DNA of 64,000 bases from Pseudomonas baltica (GCF_031880315.1 NZ_CP134771.1:1364001-1428000), one strand, 5' to 3'; numbered from the stretch's first letter, positions 16,299 to 25,458 are shown. The notes: a model not told the origin generated them from the letters alone. Program-made: numbers and translations.

Positions 16299-18105
16299 CG
16301 GCGTTAATCCACTCTTTCACGACCTGGGCCACACGGCCCGGATCTTCGGCCACCAGACTTTTGATTGCATTCAACTGCGCGTCATAACCTTCGCTAGGGC
16401 TTGGTAGCAAGATGCTCTGCGGCCCGCCAAGGCTGACGCGATCGTCGGCCACATCACCCATCATGCCACCCGCAAAGCCGCCACCGGCCATGCCGGCGCC
16501 CATCATCGCGCCGTCACCACCGGAGGCCGCCAGGCCCTTGCCGCCCTTGCCACCACCGGTGATGTTGTTGAGCACCGGGCGCAGTACGCCGAACACCAGC
16601 ACCAGGATGAACAGCACACCCAGGGCCTGCTTGACCACATCCCAGAACCAGGGCTGCGAGTAGAACGGAATGCTCGGGATCACTTCACCGGTATCGGGTG
16701 CGAATGCCGAGTTAATCACCGTCACGCTGTCGCCACGGCTGGCATCGAAACCCACCGCGTCTTGCACCAGGCGTGTGAAGCGCGCCAGATCTTCGGCGCT
16801 CCACGGCGTGTGGGTGACTTCGCCATTGGCGGCGTTGACCTTGGCCTGATCGTCCACCACCACCGCCACCGACAGGCGCTGCAAGCGACCCTGCTGCTGA
16901 CGGGTGTGGCTGATGGAACGGTCGAGCTCGAAGTTCTTGGTCGACTGCTGACGCTTGTCAGCCGGATACGGCGCGAGCATCGGCTGGCCTGTGGCCGGGT
17001 CCATGATCTGCTGGCCGTTGGCGTCCACCAGCGGTTGCCCAGGCTGAATCGCGGTGGCAGCGCCCGCCGCCCCGCCTGCCGTGGTTTGCGGAGCAGTCGC
17101 AGGGGCTGGCGGCTGGTTGCTCAAGGCACCCGGCACACCCGATGGGCCGCTGCTGCTGGAACGCTGCTCGGTGGTTGATTGCTCGCTGCGCAGTGCCGGT
17201 TGATCGGGATTGAACTGTTCGGAAGTCGATTCCACGGCGCTGAAGTCGACCATGGCCGAGACTTCCGCCTTGTAGCGATCGTTGCCCAATACCGGCGCCA
17301 GAATGCTCTGCACACGTTGAGTCAGCATGCCTTCCATACGCCGGGTATAGTCGAATTGCTTGCCAGCCATGGCCAACTCGGAGCTGCCGCCTTGGTCGGA
17401 CAACAGGTTGCCCTTCTGATCGACCACGGTCACGCCGGACTTGTCCATTTCAGGGATGCTGGTAGCGACCAGATTGACGATCGCCATTACCTGACCAGGA
17501 TCGAGGGTGCGGCCGCCGTACATCTCCACCAATACCGAGGCGGTCGGCTTGCGCTCGTCACGCACGAACACCGAGCTTTTCGGAATCGCCAGGTGCACGC
17601 GTGCGGCGCGGATGCCGTTGAGGCTGGAAATGGTGCGCGCCAATTCGCCTTCGAGGCCGCGACGGTAACGCGTCGCCTCCATGAACTGGCTGGTGCCCAG
17701 GCCCTGGTCCTTGTCGAGAATTTCGAAACCGACGTTGCCATCGCCCTGTACTACGCCGGCGGACGCCAGCGCCAGACGTGCTCGGGACAGGTCCTCGGCC
17801 TTGACCAGCAAGGCACCGGAGGTCGGCTCGATGTTGTAGCTGATATTGGCGGTAGCCAGGGTGTCCATCACCTGCTTGGTGTCCATACCCGCCAGACTGC
17901 CAACCAGCGGACGATAATCCGGCTGTTGCGACCACAGGACCACGGCAAAACCGATGGCCACACTGGCAGCCAGCCCGACCAACAGGCCGACCTGCCGGAG
18001 CACCGGCATCTTGGTGATGTTATCCAGGAAATTCAGGCCCGGCAGGGAACTCTTGCCCCCTGCGCCGCCTGCTTTTGCCGGTACGTTATCCACTGCTTCA
18101 GCCAT
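16291..18105 (-). CDS. fliF: Flagellar MS-ring protein FliF
   Basis: 604 residues. Two transmembrane helices bracket the periplasmic part (about residues 36-57 and 475-497). The YscJ/FliF ring-building motifs fill residues 60-250, followed by a Pro/Ala/Gln-rich linker (about 320-375) and the FliF C-terminal domain. The last ~30 residues bind FliG. FliF forms the MS-ring in the inner membrane. It sits 14 nt after fliE. Confidence 0.97.
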   Translation of the reverse strand: MAEAVDNVPAKAGGAGGKSSLPGLNFLDNITKMPVLRQVGLLVGLAASVAIGFAVVLWSQQPDYRPLVGSLAGMDTKQVMDTLATANISYNIEPTSGALLVKAEDLSRARLALASAGVVQGDGNVGFEILDKDQGLGTSQFMEATRYRRGLEGELARTISSLNGIRAARVHLAIPKSSVFVRDERKPTASVLVEMYGGRTLDPGQVMAIVNLVATSIPEMDKSGVTVVDQKGNLLSDQGGSSELAMAGKQFDYTRRMEGMLTQRVQSILAPVLGNDRYKAEVSAMVDFSAVESTSEQFNPDQPALRSEQSTTEQRSSSSGPSGVPGALSNQPPAPATAPQTTAGGAAGAATAIQPGQPLVDANGQQIMDPATGQPMLAPYPADKRQQSTKNFELDRSISHTRQQQGRLQRLSVAVVVDDQAKVNAANGEVTHTPWSAEDLARFTRLVQDAVGFDASRGDSVTVINSAFAPDTGEVIPSIPFYSQPWFWDVVKQALGVLFILVLVFGVLRPVLNNITGGGKGGKGLAASGGDGAMMGAGMAGGGFAGGMMGDVADDRVSLGGPQSILLPSPSEGYDAQLNAIKSLVAEDPGRVAQVVKEWINADE

Positions 18106-18119
18106 GACTCAATTCGTCC

Positions 18120-18458
18120 TCAGACCGGCATCTGCATGATGTCTTGGTAAGCTTGGACCAGTTTATTGCGCACTTGCGTGAGCGCCTGGAAGGAAACCTG
18201 GGCTTTCTGCGACGAAATCATGACGTCGGTGATGTCCACACCGCTCTTGCCGATCTCGAAGGCGTTGGACAGCTGATTCGAAGCCTGCTGCGTTTCGTTG
18301 ACCTTGCCCACGGCATTGCCGAGCAGATCGGCGAAGCTGCTGCCAGTGACTTCCGGCACAGCCGTCGCAGCCTTGGCCGACGAACCCATGGCTTCGGCCT
18401 GCATGGCACGCATGTCCATCATCAAACGGTTGAATTCAATACCTTGGCTCATGGACAT
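18120..18458 (-). CDS. fliE: Flagellar MS-ring/rod junction protein FliE
   Basis: 112 residues, the usual size, with the conserved C-terminal segment [24 protein letters not shown] around residues 80-100. FliE is the first export substrate and joins the MS-ring to the rod. It is the promoter-proximal gene of fliEFGHIJ: a perfect sigma-54 site lies at 18516-18530 and a FleQ-box-like sequence lies in its leader. Confidence 0.96.
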   Translation of the reverse strand: MSMSQGIEFNRLMMDMRAMQAEAMGSSAKAATAVPEVTGSSFADLLGNAVGKVNETQQASNQLSNAFEIGKSGVDITDVMISSQKAQVSFQALTQVRNKLVQAYQDIMQMPV

Positions 18459-18473
18459 CTCTCTTTGCCGGTC

Positions 18474-18487
18474 CGCAATTTTTTGAC
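18474..18487 (-). promoter_or_regulatory. FleQ-box-like site in the fliE leader
   Basis: The minus strand reads GTCAAAAAATTGCG, 11 of 14 positions like the FleQ consensus GTCAATAAATTGAC. It sits between the sigma-54 promoter and fliE, about +17 to +30. FleQ is known to activate some class II promoters from leader sites. Confidence 0.45.
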
Positions 18488-18515
18488 ACTGGTACAGCGT
18501 CTGTCAGTAGAGGTA

Positions 18516-18530
18516 GCAACAAGGGTGCCA
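18516..18530 (-). promoter_or_regulatory. Sigma-54 promoter for fliEFGHIJ
   Basis: The minus strand reads TGGCAC-CCTTG-TTGC, a perfect match to the RpoN consensus. The transcript would start near 18504, 46 nt before fliE. Confidence 0.92.
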
Positions 18531-18567
18531 GCTCTCCAGAACAGCGATACAAATTCGATACGAATCG

Positions 18568-20001
18568 TTAGCTAGCGAACAAAAACGCCTCGACGTCCAT
18601 GCCCGCGTCGCGCATCTGCGCCAGTTTGTAACGCAGGGTACGGGGGCTGATACCCAGGCGCTCGGCCGCCTCCTTGCGCCGTCCGCGTTCGGTGCGCAGG
18701 GTATCGATGATGACCTCGAATTCGCGCCGCCGCAGATCGTCACCCAGGCCGCTGAGGGCCTGAGGTTCATCTTCCGCCTTGCTTGTCGGGATTGAAACAT
18801 TGGGAGCGCGCAACAAGGCAGGGGCCCCGACCGGCGGCAGGTGGACACTGCCGATAGGCCCCGCCAGGCAGAAGTCCTCGGCGCGGATGATGCCGCCCTG
18901 TTGCAGGATCAACGCACGTTGAATGGCGTTGTCCAGTTCGCGCACATTGCCGGGCCAGGCGTAACTGACCAGGCAGTCTTCAGCGTCCTCGCACAGCCGC
19001 ACGGGCGCGTGCTTCATTTTATTGACGTGCTTGGCCAGCAGCCGCTCGGCCAGCGGCAGAATATCGGCGGTCCGCTCGCGCAAGGGCTTCCACGCCAAGG
19101 GGAAAACCGACAGACGATAGTAAAGGTCTTCGCGAAAACGCCCGGCCGCCACTTCCCCGGCCAGATCACGGTTGGTGGTGGCAATCACGCGGATGTCGAG
19201 GGTAATCGGCTTGCGCCCACCCACTCGTTCCACTTCCCGCTCTTGCAGCACCCGCAGCAGCTTGGCCTGCAGGCCCAGGGGCATTTCGGAAATCTCGTCG
19301 AGCAACAGGGTACCGCCGTCCGCTTGCTCGAATTTGCCCGCCTGGGCGGCAATGGCGCCCGTGAACGAACCTTTCTCGTGGCCGAACAAGGTGGCCTCGA
19401 GCATGTTATCGGGGATGGCTGCACAGTTGATCGCTACAAATGGCTGAGTGGCGCGCCCCGATTGTAGATGAATGTAGCGGGCCAGCACTTCCTTGCCGGT
19501 ACCGGATTCGCCGGAAATCAACACGGTCGAATCGCTGCGGGCGACGCGTGCTGCCAGTTCGAGCAATTGTGCGCTGGCCGGCTCTTGCGCCACCGGACCG
19601 TCACCGTCGTTATTTTGCACGCTGCCCAAGGCGTGGCGCGCCACCAGATCGAGCAATGTGCGAGGCTCGAACGGCTTCACCAGATAATCCGCCGCCCCTT
19701 GGCGCATGGCGTCGACCGCACGCTCGACGGCGCCATGGGCCGTCATCAACAGTACCGGCAATTGCGGCTGCAAGGCACGCAGACGTGCCAACAGTTGATG
19801 GCCATCCATGCCGGGCATGTTGACGTCACTGATCACCAACCCGAACGCTTCGCGGGTCACCGCCTGCAAGGCGTCCTCCGCGCAGCTCACGGCGCGGTAG
19901 GCGCAGCCGCCCAGTTCGAGGGTATCGCCGAGGGCTTCGCGCAGGGCGCGGTCATCCTCGACCAGCAATACCTTGATTTCTCTCTGGCCTGTGGCTTGCA
20001 T
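18568..20001 (-). CDS. fleR: Sigma-54-dependent response regulator FleR
   Basis: 477 residues, NtrC type. Receiver domain with phosphoacceptor D59 (LVISDVNMPGMDG); AAA+ domain with Walker A GESGTGKE (164-171) and the sigma-54 contact loop GSFTGA (211-216, Ser in place of the common Ala); C-terminal Fis-type helix-turn-helix (about 435-472). FleR is activated by FleS and switches on class III genes (hook, rod, rings, fliK). It is 5 nt downstream of fleS. Confidence 0.96.
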   Translation of the reverse strand: MQATGQREIKVLLVEDDRALREALGDTLELGGCAYRAVSCAEDALQAVTREAFGLVISDVNMPGMDGHQLLARLRALQPQLPVLLMTAHGAVERAVDAMRQGAADYLVKPFEPRTLLDLVARHALGSVQNNDGDGPVAQEPASAQLLELAARVARSDSTVLISGESGTGKEVLARYIHLQSGRATQPFVAINCAAIPDNMLEATLFGHEKGSFTGAIAAQAGKFEQADGGTLLLDEISEMPLGLQAKLLRVLQEREVERVGGRKPITLDIRVIATTNRDLAGEVAAGRFREDLYYRLSVFPLAWKPLRERTADILPLAERLLAKHVNKMKHAPVRLCEDAEDCLVSYAWPGNVRELDNAIQRALILQQGGIIRAEDFCLAGPIGSVHLPPVGAPALLRAPNVSIPTSKAEDEPQALSGLGDDLRRREFEVIIDTLRTERGRRKEAAERLGISPRTLRYKLAQMRDAGMDVEAFLFAS

Positions 20002-20006
20002 CGACC

Positions 20007-21218
20007 TTACTCCTGAGTGGCGAACAGCGGCAGCGTCACCATGGCGCGGGTGCCGCGGCCGGGACGCGAGCGCAGTTGCAACTCGCCTTGGTGCGCACGC
20101 GCCACGGCCTTGACGACTGCCAGCCCGAGGCCGGTGCCAGTCGTCTTGGTAGTAAAGAAGGGTTCGCCCAGACGCGCCAGGGTCTTTGCATCGATGCCGC
20201 TACCGCTGTCGGTGACGCACAGGCGCAAGGTATTGGCGCGTCGATACAGGTGCACCTTGATCCGCGCCTGGCCGCCACTGGCCTGCACCGCGTTTTCGAT
20301 CAGGTTGAGCACGGTGCCGACCAGCGTATCGCGGTTGCACAGCAACTCGCCCTGCACAGTGTCGCACTGCCAACGTACTTGCTGGCCCTCGAGCTGAACA
20401 TGAGCAGCCTCTTGCAACGCGTCGAACAGCGCATCCGGCGTCAAACGGTCGTTGAGCGGCAACTCGCCACGGGCGAACACCAACATGTCACGCACCTGGT
20501 GCTCGAGTTCGTGCAGGCGCTCCTTGAGTCGCCCGGCAAAGCGCTGCTGGGTCTCGGCCGGCAGGATCTGTTCGGTGAGGTGGCTGGCGTACAGCAGTGC
20601 CGCCGACAGCGGCGTGCGGATCTGGTGCGCGAGCGATGCGACCATGCGCCCCAGCGAGGACAGCCGCTCGTGGCGGGCCAGTTCGCCCTGCAGGCGGCGG
20701 GTTTCCGTCAGGTCGTTGAGCAGCACCAACTGACCCGGTTCGGCGTCCAGCGAACGGGTGGCGATCGACAGCCGCCGACCATCCTTGAGGGAGATCTCGT
20801 GACCGTCATCCTCGCGTGGCGAGAAGCAGCGACTGATCACATTGCGCCACAATTCGCCCTCCAGGGGCTCCCCAAGCAAGTCGGCCGCCGCCGGATTGGC
20901 CTCGCGTACCTGGCCGTGGGAATCGATGACGATCACGCCCCCCGGCAGCAGGTTAAGCAGACTCTGCAAGCGGTTGGCGATGACTTCTTTCTCCGCCAGT
21001 TCGGCCATGCGCTGAGCACTCACCACCGCCAGCTCGCCCTTGAGTTCAGCGACCCGGGTTTCGAGCAGGCTGTAGGACTCGCTGAGCTGGCTGGACACCT
21101 GGTTGAACAGCGCAAACGCCTGCTCCAGGCTCGGCCGTTCGGCAGCCTGCGGGTCAGAAATGGCGGTGGCTGTGAAGCCAGCTGGCGGGGTCGAAGACAT
21201 GGGGGCGGCCTGGGACAT
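20007..21218 (-). CDS. fleS: Sensor histidine kinase FleS
   Basis: 403 residues with no transmembrane segment, so cytoplasmic. An N-terminal helical region with coiled-coil character (about 25-90) is followed by a PAS domain (about 85-175), a HisKA dimerisation domain with phosphoacceptor H198 (SLAHQIRTPLSAAL) and a HATPase domain (about 290-400, with NLIENAVQAS and SGSGID, TGLGLA motifs). It phosphorylates FleR. A sigma-54 promoter is at 21272-21286, consistent with FleQ control. Confidence 0.95.
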   Translation of the reverse strand: MSQAAPMSSTPPAGFTATAISDPQAAERPSLEQAFALFNQVSSQLSESYSLLETRVAELKGELAVVSAQRMAELAEKEVIANRLQSLLNLLPGGVIVIDSHGQVREANPAAADLLGEPLEGELWRNVISRCFSPREDDGHEISLKDGRRLSIATRSLDAEPGQLVLLNDLTETRRLQGELARHERLSSLGRMVASLAHQIRTPLSAALLYASHLTEQILPAETQQRFAGRLKERLHELEHQVRDMLVFARGELPLNDRLTPDALFDALQEAAHVQLEGQQVRWQCDTVQGELLCNRDTLVGTVLNLIENAVQASGGQARIKVHLYRRANTLRLCVTDSGSGIDAKTLARLGEPFFTTKTTGTGLGLAVVKAVARAHQGELQLRSRPGRGTRAMVTLPLFATQE

Positions 21219-21271
21219 CTTGCTCTCTCATGTGGGCTCACCGTCAAAAACGGTATCGTCCTTGAGACATA

Positions 21272-21286
21272 GCAATAGCCGTGCCG
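21272..21286 (-). promoter_or_regulatory. Sigma-54 promoter for fleSR
   Basis: The minus strand reads CGGCAC-GGCTA-TTGC, with one mismatch (first base of the -24 box) and exact spacing. The transcript would start near 21260, about 42 nt before fleS. Confidence 0.82.
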
Positions 21287-21418
21287 GAACATTTGGACTG
21301 TGACAGGGTTCGCAAACTGCTTTGCATCAAACAGCTTACAAAGCAGAAATTCCCAATGAAATCAGGTGCTTGTAGGGGCGCCAGAAAGACGTTGGAGAGG
21401 GGCAATAAAACCTTGCAT

Positions 21419-21449
21419 GACCACCGGTCCGCTATCGCTACCGGTGGTC
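21419..21449 (-). terminator. Terminator-like hairpin after fleQ
   Basis: A perfect 10-bp stem (GACCACCGGT and complement) with an 11-nt loop lies 14 nt past the fleQ stop. On the minus strand it is followed, after six bases, by GGTTTTATT rather than an uninterrupted T-run. Confidence 0.65.
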
Positions 21450-21462
21450 TGCAAGTCTGGCG

Positions 21463-22944
21463 TCAATCCTCCGACTGATCGTCGCCTTCACCGTTACCGC
21501 GACTCATGCCGTATTTGCGCATTTTTTCCACCAATGTGGTACGGCGGATACGCAAGCGTTCGGCAGCCCGGGCAACGATGCCATTGGCGTCGTCCAGCGC
21601 TTGCTGGATCAGACCTTGCTCGAGGCCACCGAGGTAGTCCTTGAGGTCCAGGCCTTCAGGCGGCAGCATGGCGCTGGAGGCGAAGTCCGGGGTGTGACCG
21701 TTGATGGCCACGCGTTCTTCGAGGTCGCTGCGCAGGCTGTCGACGAGTTGCTCGTCTTCGTCGTCGACGTAGCGGAATTTCTTCGGCAACTCGGCAACGC
21801 CGATCACACCATAGGGATGCATGATCGCCATGCGTTCCACCAGGTTGGCCAGTTCCCGGACATTGCCCGGCCAGCCATGACGGCACAGCGACATGATCGC
21901 CGCGGAGTTGAAGCGAATCGAACCGCGCTTTTCGTGTTCCATGCGCGAAATCAGTTCGTTCATCAGCAACGGGATGTCCTCGACGCGCTCGCGCAGCGGG
22001 GCCATCTCGATGGGGAATACGTTGAGTCGGTAATACAGGTCTTCGCGGAAGGTCCCGACCTCGATCATGCTCTCGAGGTTCTTGTGGGTCGCGGCAATGA
22101 TCCGTACATCGATGCTCTGGGTCTTGTTGCTGCCTACACGCTCGAAGGTACGCTCCTGCAGTACACGCAGCAGCTTGACCTGCATCGGCAGCGGCATATC
22201 GCCAATTTCGTCGAGGAACAGCGTCCCGCCGTTGGCCAGCTCGAACCGCCCGGCGCGGCTAGTGATGGCGCCGGTGAATGCGCCCTTCTCGTGGCCGAAC
22301 AGTTCGCTCTCGAGCAGCTCTGCCGGGATCGCCCCGCAGTTGACCGGCACGAATGGCGCATCGCGGCGCTTGGAATGGTAGTGCAAGTTGCGCGCGACCA
22401 CTTCCTTGCCGGTGCCGGACTCGCCGAGGATCAGCACGCTGGCGTCGGTATCGGCCACTTGCTGCATCATCTGCCGTACATGCTGGATGGCACGGCTGGT
22501 GCCGACCAGGCTGCGGAACAGATTGGGCTCGCGCTGACGTCCACGCTCACGGGCCTGGTCGTACATCTCGCGATAGACCTGGGCGCGGTGCAGGGAGTCC
22601 AGCAGCTTGCTGTAGCTGGGCGGCATTTCAAGGCTGGAGAGGACGCGGCGACGCTGGTCGTCAGGCAATTCGGCCGGCGAGACATCCGACAGCAGGAGCA
22701 CCGGGAGGAATTCATCCCACGTGCCCAAGGTCTTGACCAGGGCCTGCAAGCCGCCCGGAGCGGTCACCGCGCCGATCAGTACGCACAGGACCTCACGACT
22801 GGAGCCCAGCCCTTCGACCGAATGCTGCCAATCCTGACTGGAGCAGGACAGGTTGTCTTCGCCGAGGAAATTAAGAATGACCGCGAGGTCGCGCCGACGG
22901 ACGTTATCGTCATCGATCAGCAGGATTTTGGTTTCACGCCACAT
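21463..22944 (-). CDS. fleQ: Master flagellar transcription regulator FleQ
   Basis: 493 residues. N-terminal FleQ-type receiver-like domain (1-120), AAA+ domain with Walker A GESGTGKE (174-181), GAFTGA loop, and a Fis-type helix-turn-helix at the C-terminus (about 450-485). The c-di-GMP-binding motif LFRS is at 142-145 and R185 is present, matching the residues known for P. aeruginosa FleQ. FleQ with RpoN activates class II flagellar operons and, with FleN and c-di-GMP, controls exopolysaccharide genes. It is separated from its neighbours by ~245 and ~170 nt and appears to be monocistronic. Confidence 0.98.
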   Translation of the reverse strand: MWRETKILLIDDDNVRRRDLAVILNFLGEDNLSCSSQDWQHSVEGLGSSREVLCVLIGAVTAPGGLQALVKTLGTWDEFLPVLLLSDVSPAELPDDQRRRVLSSLEMPPSYSKLLDSLHRAQVYREMYDQARERGRQREPNLFRSLVGTSRAIQHVRQMMQQVADTDASVLILGESGTGKEVVARNLHYHSKRRDAPFVPVNCGAIPAELLESELFGHEKGAFTGAITSRAGRFELANGGTLFLDEIGDMPLPMQVKLLRVLQERTFERVGSNKTQSIDVRIIAATHKNLESMIEVGTFREDLYYRLNVFPIEMAPLRERVEDIPLLMNELISRMEHEKRGSIRFNSAAIMSLCRHGWPGNVRELANLVERMAIMHPYGVIGVAELPKKFRYVDDEDEQLVDSLRSDLEERVAINGHTPDFASSAMLPPEGLDLKDYLGGLEQGLIQQALDDANGIVARAAERLRIRRTTLVEKMRKYGMSRGNGEGDDQSED

Positions 22945-23008
22945 GCAATAGCAACTTCCCTAGTCAACTCGACGCCCAGAAGGGGCTAGCTCGACGTATT
23001 TGGAGGCC

Positions 23009-23033
23009 GGTTCAGCTCTTTGACGACTGAACC
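23009..23033 (-). other. Hairpin in the presumed fleQ leader
   Basis: GGTTCAG (23009-23015) and CTGAACC (23027-23033) form a perfect 7-bp stem with an 11-nt loop, a few bases downstream of the candidate fleQ transcription start. It has no T-run in either direction, so it is not an obvious terminator; a role in mRNA stability or protein binding is possible but unproven. Confidence 0.4.
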
Positions 23034-23048
23034 TTGCCAACAGCCACT

Positions 23049-23077
23049 AGTAAAGTCAAAAAAATGGTCATAGTCAA
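23049..23077 (-). promoter_or_regulatory. Candidate sigma-70 promoter for fleQ
   Basis: The minus strand has TTGACT (-35), 17 nt, TTTACT (-10). A second TTGACT half lies just before the -10 box. fleQ is known to be sigma-70 dependent in Pseudomonas, but the -10 match is only 4/6. Confidence 0.45.
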
Positions 23078-23113
23078 ATTTATGGCGACTTTAGTACCCA
23101 CTTTCAAACACGA

Positions 23114-23488
23114 CTAGCCGAACAGATGGTATACCTTCGCCGCGTTGTTCGCTTGGCGAATCTGCATGACCTCGTCAAACAAGGCTTGACGTTCGCCCGT
23201 CGCGGCGTCGATCACGGTTTTGTAGACAAAAAGCAGTTTTTCCAGACTGTTACGTATTTCACCCTCATGCGCCTTGAGGTCGGGTGCCCCCGTCAACGCG
23301 TCGACGCAATCGCGGCAAGCGAGATCAAGCTGGGCGATAGTCGACCAGTCACGACGCTCCAGCGCGCCCTCCATCGCTTCGCGGGTTTCTTCGATACGCT
23401 GCATTGCAACCGACATGGCGGAGACCTCAGGGGCTTGCGGACTGTCAGGCATCTTGAACACCGGACTATGCGACAGGAGCGATGGCAT
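23114..23488 (-). CDS. fliT: FliT-like flagellar chaperone
   Basis: Small helical protein of the FliT type, located directly after fliS, where Pseudomonas carry fliT (fleP in P. aeruginosa). FliT chaperones FliD. The start is uncertain: the ATG at 23488 (124 aa) has AAGGAAGG in front but overlaps fliS by 23 nt; the ATG at 23416 (100 aa, MSVAMQRIEE) has GAGG in front and matches the usual FliT length better. The conserved helical part starts at the second ATG. Sequence conservation in this family is low, so the call leans on position. Confidence 0.78.
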   Translation of the reverse strand: MPSLLSHSPVFKMPDSPQAPEVSAMSVAMQRIEETREAMEGALERRDWSTIAQLDLACRDCVDALTGAPDLKAHEGEIRNSLEKLLFVYKTVIDAATGERQALFDEVMQIRQANNAAKVYHLFG

Positions 23489-23852
23489 CCCAACCTTCCT
23501 TGACCGTGATCATCAGGCCAGCGACTTCGTCGATGATCTTGGGATCGGTCTTGATATTGGCTTCAGTCAAGCGCGTCATCATGTAGGTGTAGAGGGCATC
23601 GACACGAGCCAGCTCTTTGGCCGAGTTGGTCATGTCCAGGCCTTCACGCAGGCCGCCGATCAGCGCGACGGCACGAGTGATCGCCAGGCCTTTGCCGGGC
23701 ACGTCCTTGCGTGCGATGGCGCCCTTGGCCTGGGCCAGGCGATCGAGCACGCCTTGCATCAACATTTGCACCAGGCGATGAGGACTGGCCTCGGAAGTCT
23801 GCGCCTGAGCAGTGACGTTCTGGTATTGCCGAAGAGCTCGCATCGGGTTCAT
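23466..23852 (-). CDS. fliS: Flagellin export chaperone FliS
   Basis: 128 residues with the FliS signatures ASPHRLVQMLMQGVLDRLAQAKGAI (residues 22-46 region) and the Y-x-Y region near the N-terminus reduced to YQNV. FliS caps the flagellin C-terminus before export. The ATG at 23852 has GTGAGG four nt upstream. A terminator lies between it and fliD, and a sigma-28 promoter precedes it (23894-23920), so fliS-fliT can be expressed separately from fliD. Confidence 0.96.
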   Translation of the reverse strand: MNPMRALRQYQNVTAQAQTSEASPHRLVQMLMQGVLDRLAQAKGAIARKDVPGKGLAITRAVALIGGLREGLDMTNSAKELARVDALYTYMMTRLTEANIKTDPKIIDEVAGLMITVKEGWDAIAPVA

Positions 23853-23893
23853 TTGCTTGCCTCACCACAACTGAAGTGACTTGTATATTCTCT

Positions 23894-23920
23894 GTATCGA
23901 CGCAAAGCGACAATACTTTA
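23894..23920 (-). promoter_or_regulatory. Sigma-28 (FliA) promoter for fliS-fliT
   Basis: The minus strand reads TAAAGTAT, 11 nt, GTCGATAC. This is 7/8 for the -35 (TAAAGTTT) and 6/8 for the -10 (GCCGATAA), with the exact spacer. Transcription would begin near 23886, 34 nt before fliS. Confidence 0.7.
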
Positions 23921-23923
23921 GCC

Positions 23924-23968
23924 AAAAAGTCAAAAGCCCGGCACATGTCTGCACATGGCCGGGCTTTT
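23924..23968 (-). terminator. Rho-independent terminator after fliD
   Basis: AAAAGCCCGGC and its complement form a strong stem (with a one-base bulge, extended by CATGT/ACATG) that starts 11 nt after the fliD stop and ends in a T-rich tract on the minus strand. Confidence 0.85.
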
Positions 23969-23979
23969 GCTGAACGACA

Positions 23980-25377
23980 TCAGGATTTCGAAGCGTTCAA
24001 GCTATCGAAGAACGACGTGATGCTGGTGGCCTGCGCTTTCATCTGACCTACCAGGGTGTCCATGGCGTTGTACTTGGCCGTGAGGGTTGCCGTGAACGAT
24101 TCGACGTGCAGGTCCAATGCGGTCTGCTTGTCGGCCAGGTCCGACTTGGTCTTGTTCAGCTGAGTGCTGCGCTGATCAAGAATGCCGCCTGTCTGCGTAT
24201 ATGGAGTCAATACTGCGGTCATTTTTGCAACGACACCGTTGGTACCGGAGAACATCGCCTGCACCTTGCTGCCCAGCCCCTTATCGGTCATGGCAGTGCT
24301 GAACGCGGTGCTGTCGAATTTCAGCTGGCCAGTGGTGAAGTCAGTGGTGATACCCAGCTGCGACAGCACCGTCAGGCTCCCTGACGTCGTACTAGGCGTC
24401 GTCAGCACACTGCTCAACGCGGCCTTCAACGAGCGCGGGAGCGAATCGCCTGTCAACGCACCACTGACTACGTTGCCGTCAGTATCGGTCGTGGTGGCCG
24501 TCAGCGAATTCACCGCCGTGAGCAGCGTGTTGTAGGCGGTCACAAACGACTGAAGCGAGGATTGCAGCCCGGAGGTGTTGGTGGCCACGGTAACGGTCGC
24601 CGGATTGCCGACGTTGGTTGCCGTCAACGTCATGCTGATGCCGCCGATCGCACTGCTGACGGTATTGCTGGAGCTGGTCACGGACAAGCCATCGACCGTC
24701 AGGGTGGCGTCCCCGCCCTGGGTGATGTATCCACCCGCCGAGCTGGAACTGGAGAACGCAGTGGTGCCATCCACCGTCAGCTCGGGGATCCCGCTCATGG
24801 TCAGGTCGTTGCCCGCCCCTGTGGTCGAGGAGGTCAATACCAACCGCGAACCACTGGTGTCGGTGATGATGTTGGCAGTAATGCCTTTGGACTGCAGCGA
24901 GCTGTTGATCGAGTCACGCACGGTCTGCAGAGTTGCGCCGGAACCGACCGCCACGCTGTAGTTAGTGCCATTTTGACTGATCTGCAAGGTACCACTCGAA
25001 ATAGCACTGGCTGAACCGCCAGAGAACGACGCGCTGGCTATTTTCGATGCGGTCGCCAGCTTTGACACTTCAATGCTGTAACTACCGGCCACGGCAGTGT
25101 TGTCCGCCGTCGCAGTAATTGTGCTGCTCGATGACGTCGCGGCAAACGCGTTGAAAGCCGGAGTAGTGGTACTGCCCAGGGTGGTCAAAGCGGTTTGATA
25201 CGCAGCCATGGCACTCTTGAGCGTGCCGACAGCCGAAATGCTCGCGGTGTTCTGCGTGGTGCCAGTCGTGATCTGCGTCTGCGCCGCCAGCTTGTCCGAG
25301 TCGACAAGAGCGGTCACGATCGAGTTGATATCCAGACCCGAGCCCAGGCCCGTGGATGTGGTAATAGGACTCGTCAT
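23980..25377 (-). CDS. fliD: Flagellar filament cap protein FliD
   Basis: 465 residues. N-terminal FliD_N domain (about 1-100) beginning GLGSGLDINSIV, a Ser/Thr-rich variable middle, and the C-terminal FliD_C helical domain (about 235-455). FliD caps the filament and folds incoming flagellin; in P. aeruginosa it also binds mucin. It lies 81 nt after flaG. The terminator at 23924-23968 ends this transcript before fliS. Confidence 0.96.
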   Translation of the reverse strand: MTSPITTSTGLGSGLDINSIVTALVDSDKLAAQTQITTGTTQNTASISAVGTLKSAMAAYQTALTTLGSTTTPAFNAFAATSSSSTITATADNTAVAGSYSIEVSKLATASKIASASFSGGSASAISSGTLQISQNGTNYSVAVGSGATLQTVRDSINSSLQSKGITANIITDTSGSRLVLTSSTTGAGNDLTMSGIPELTVDGTTAFSSSSSAGGYITQGGDATLTVDGLSVTSSSNTVSSAIGGISMTLTATNVGNPATVTVATNTSGLQSSLQSFVTAYNTLLTAVNSLTATTTDTDGNVVSGALTGDSLPRSLKAALSSVLTTPSTTSGSLTVLSQLGITTDFTTGQLKFDSTAFSTAMTDKGLGSKVQAMFSGTNGVVAKMTAVLTPYTQTGGILDQRSTQLNKTKSDLADKQTALDLHVESFTATLTAKYNAMDTLVGQMKAQATSITSFFDSLNASKS

Positions 25378-25458
25378 GTGGATCTCCTAGAATTATCGCC
25401 GGTCTTTCGACCTGCGCACGCCTGCGTATCAGCGTGAAAACACGTTGCGTGCCAGTTC

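Noticed and set aside
25393..25419. GGCGATAA, like a sigma-28 -10, just upstream of fliD
   Set aside because: The -35 position (GTGCGCAG) has no resemblance to TAAAGTTT.
25440..25454. Perfect TGGCAC -24 box between flaG and fliD
   Set aside because: The -12 position reads GTGT, not TTGC, so it is not a plausible sigma-54 promoter.
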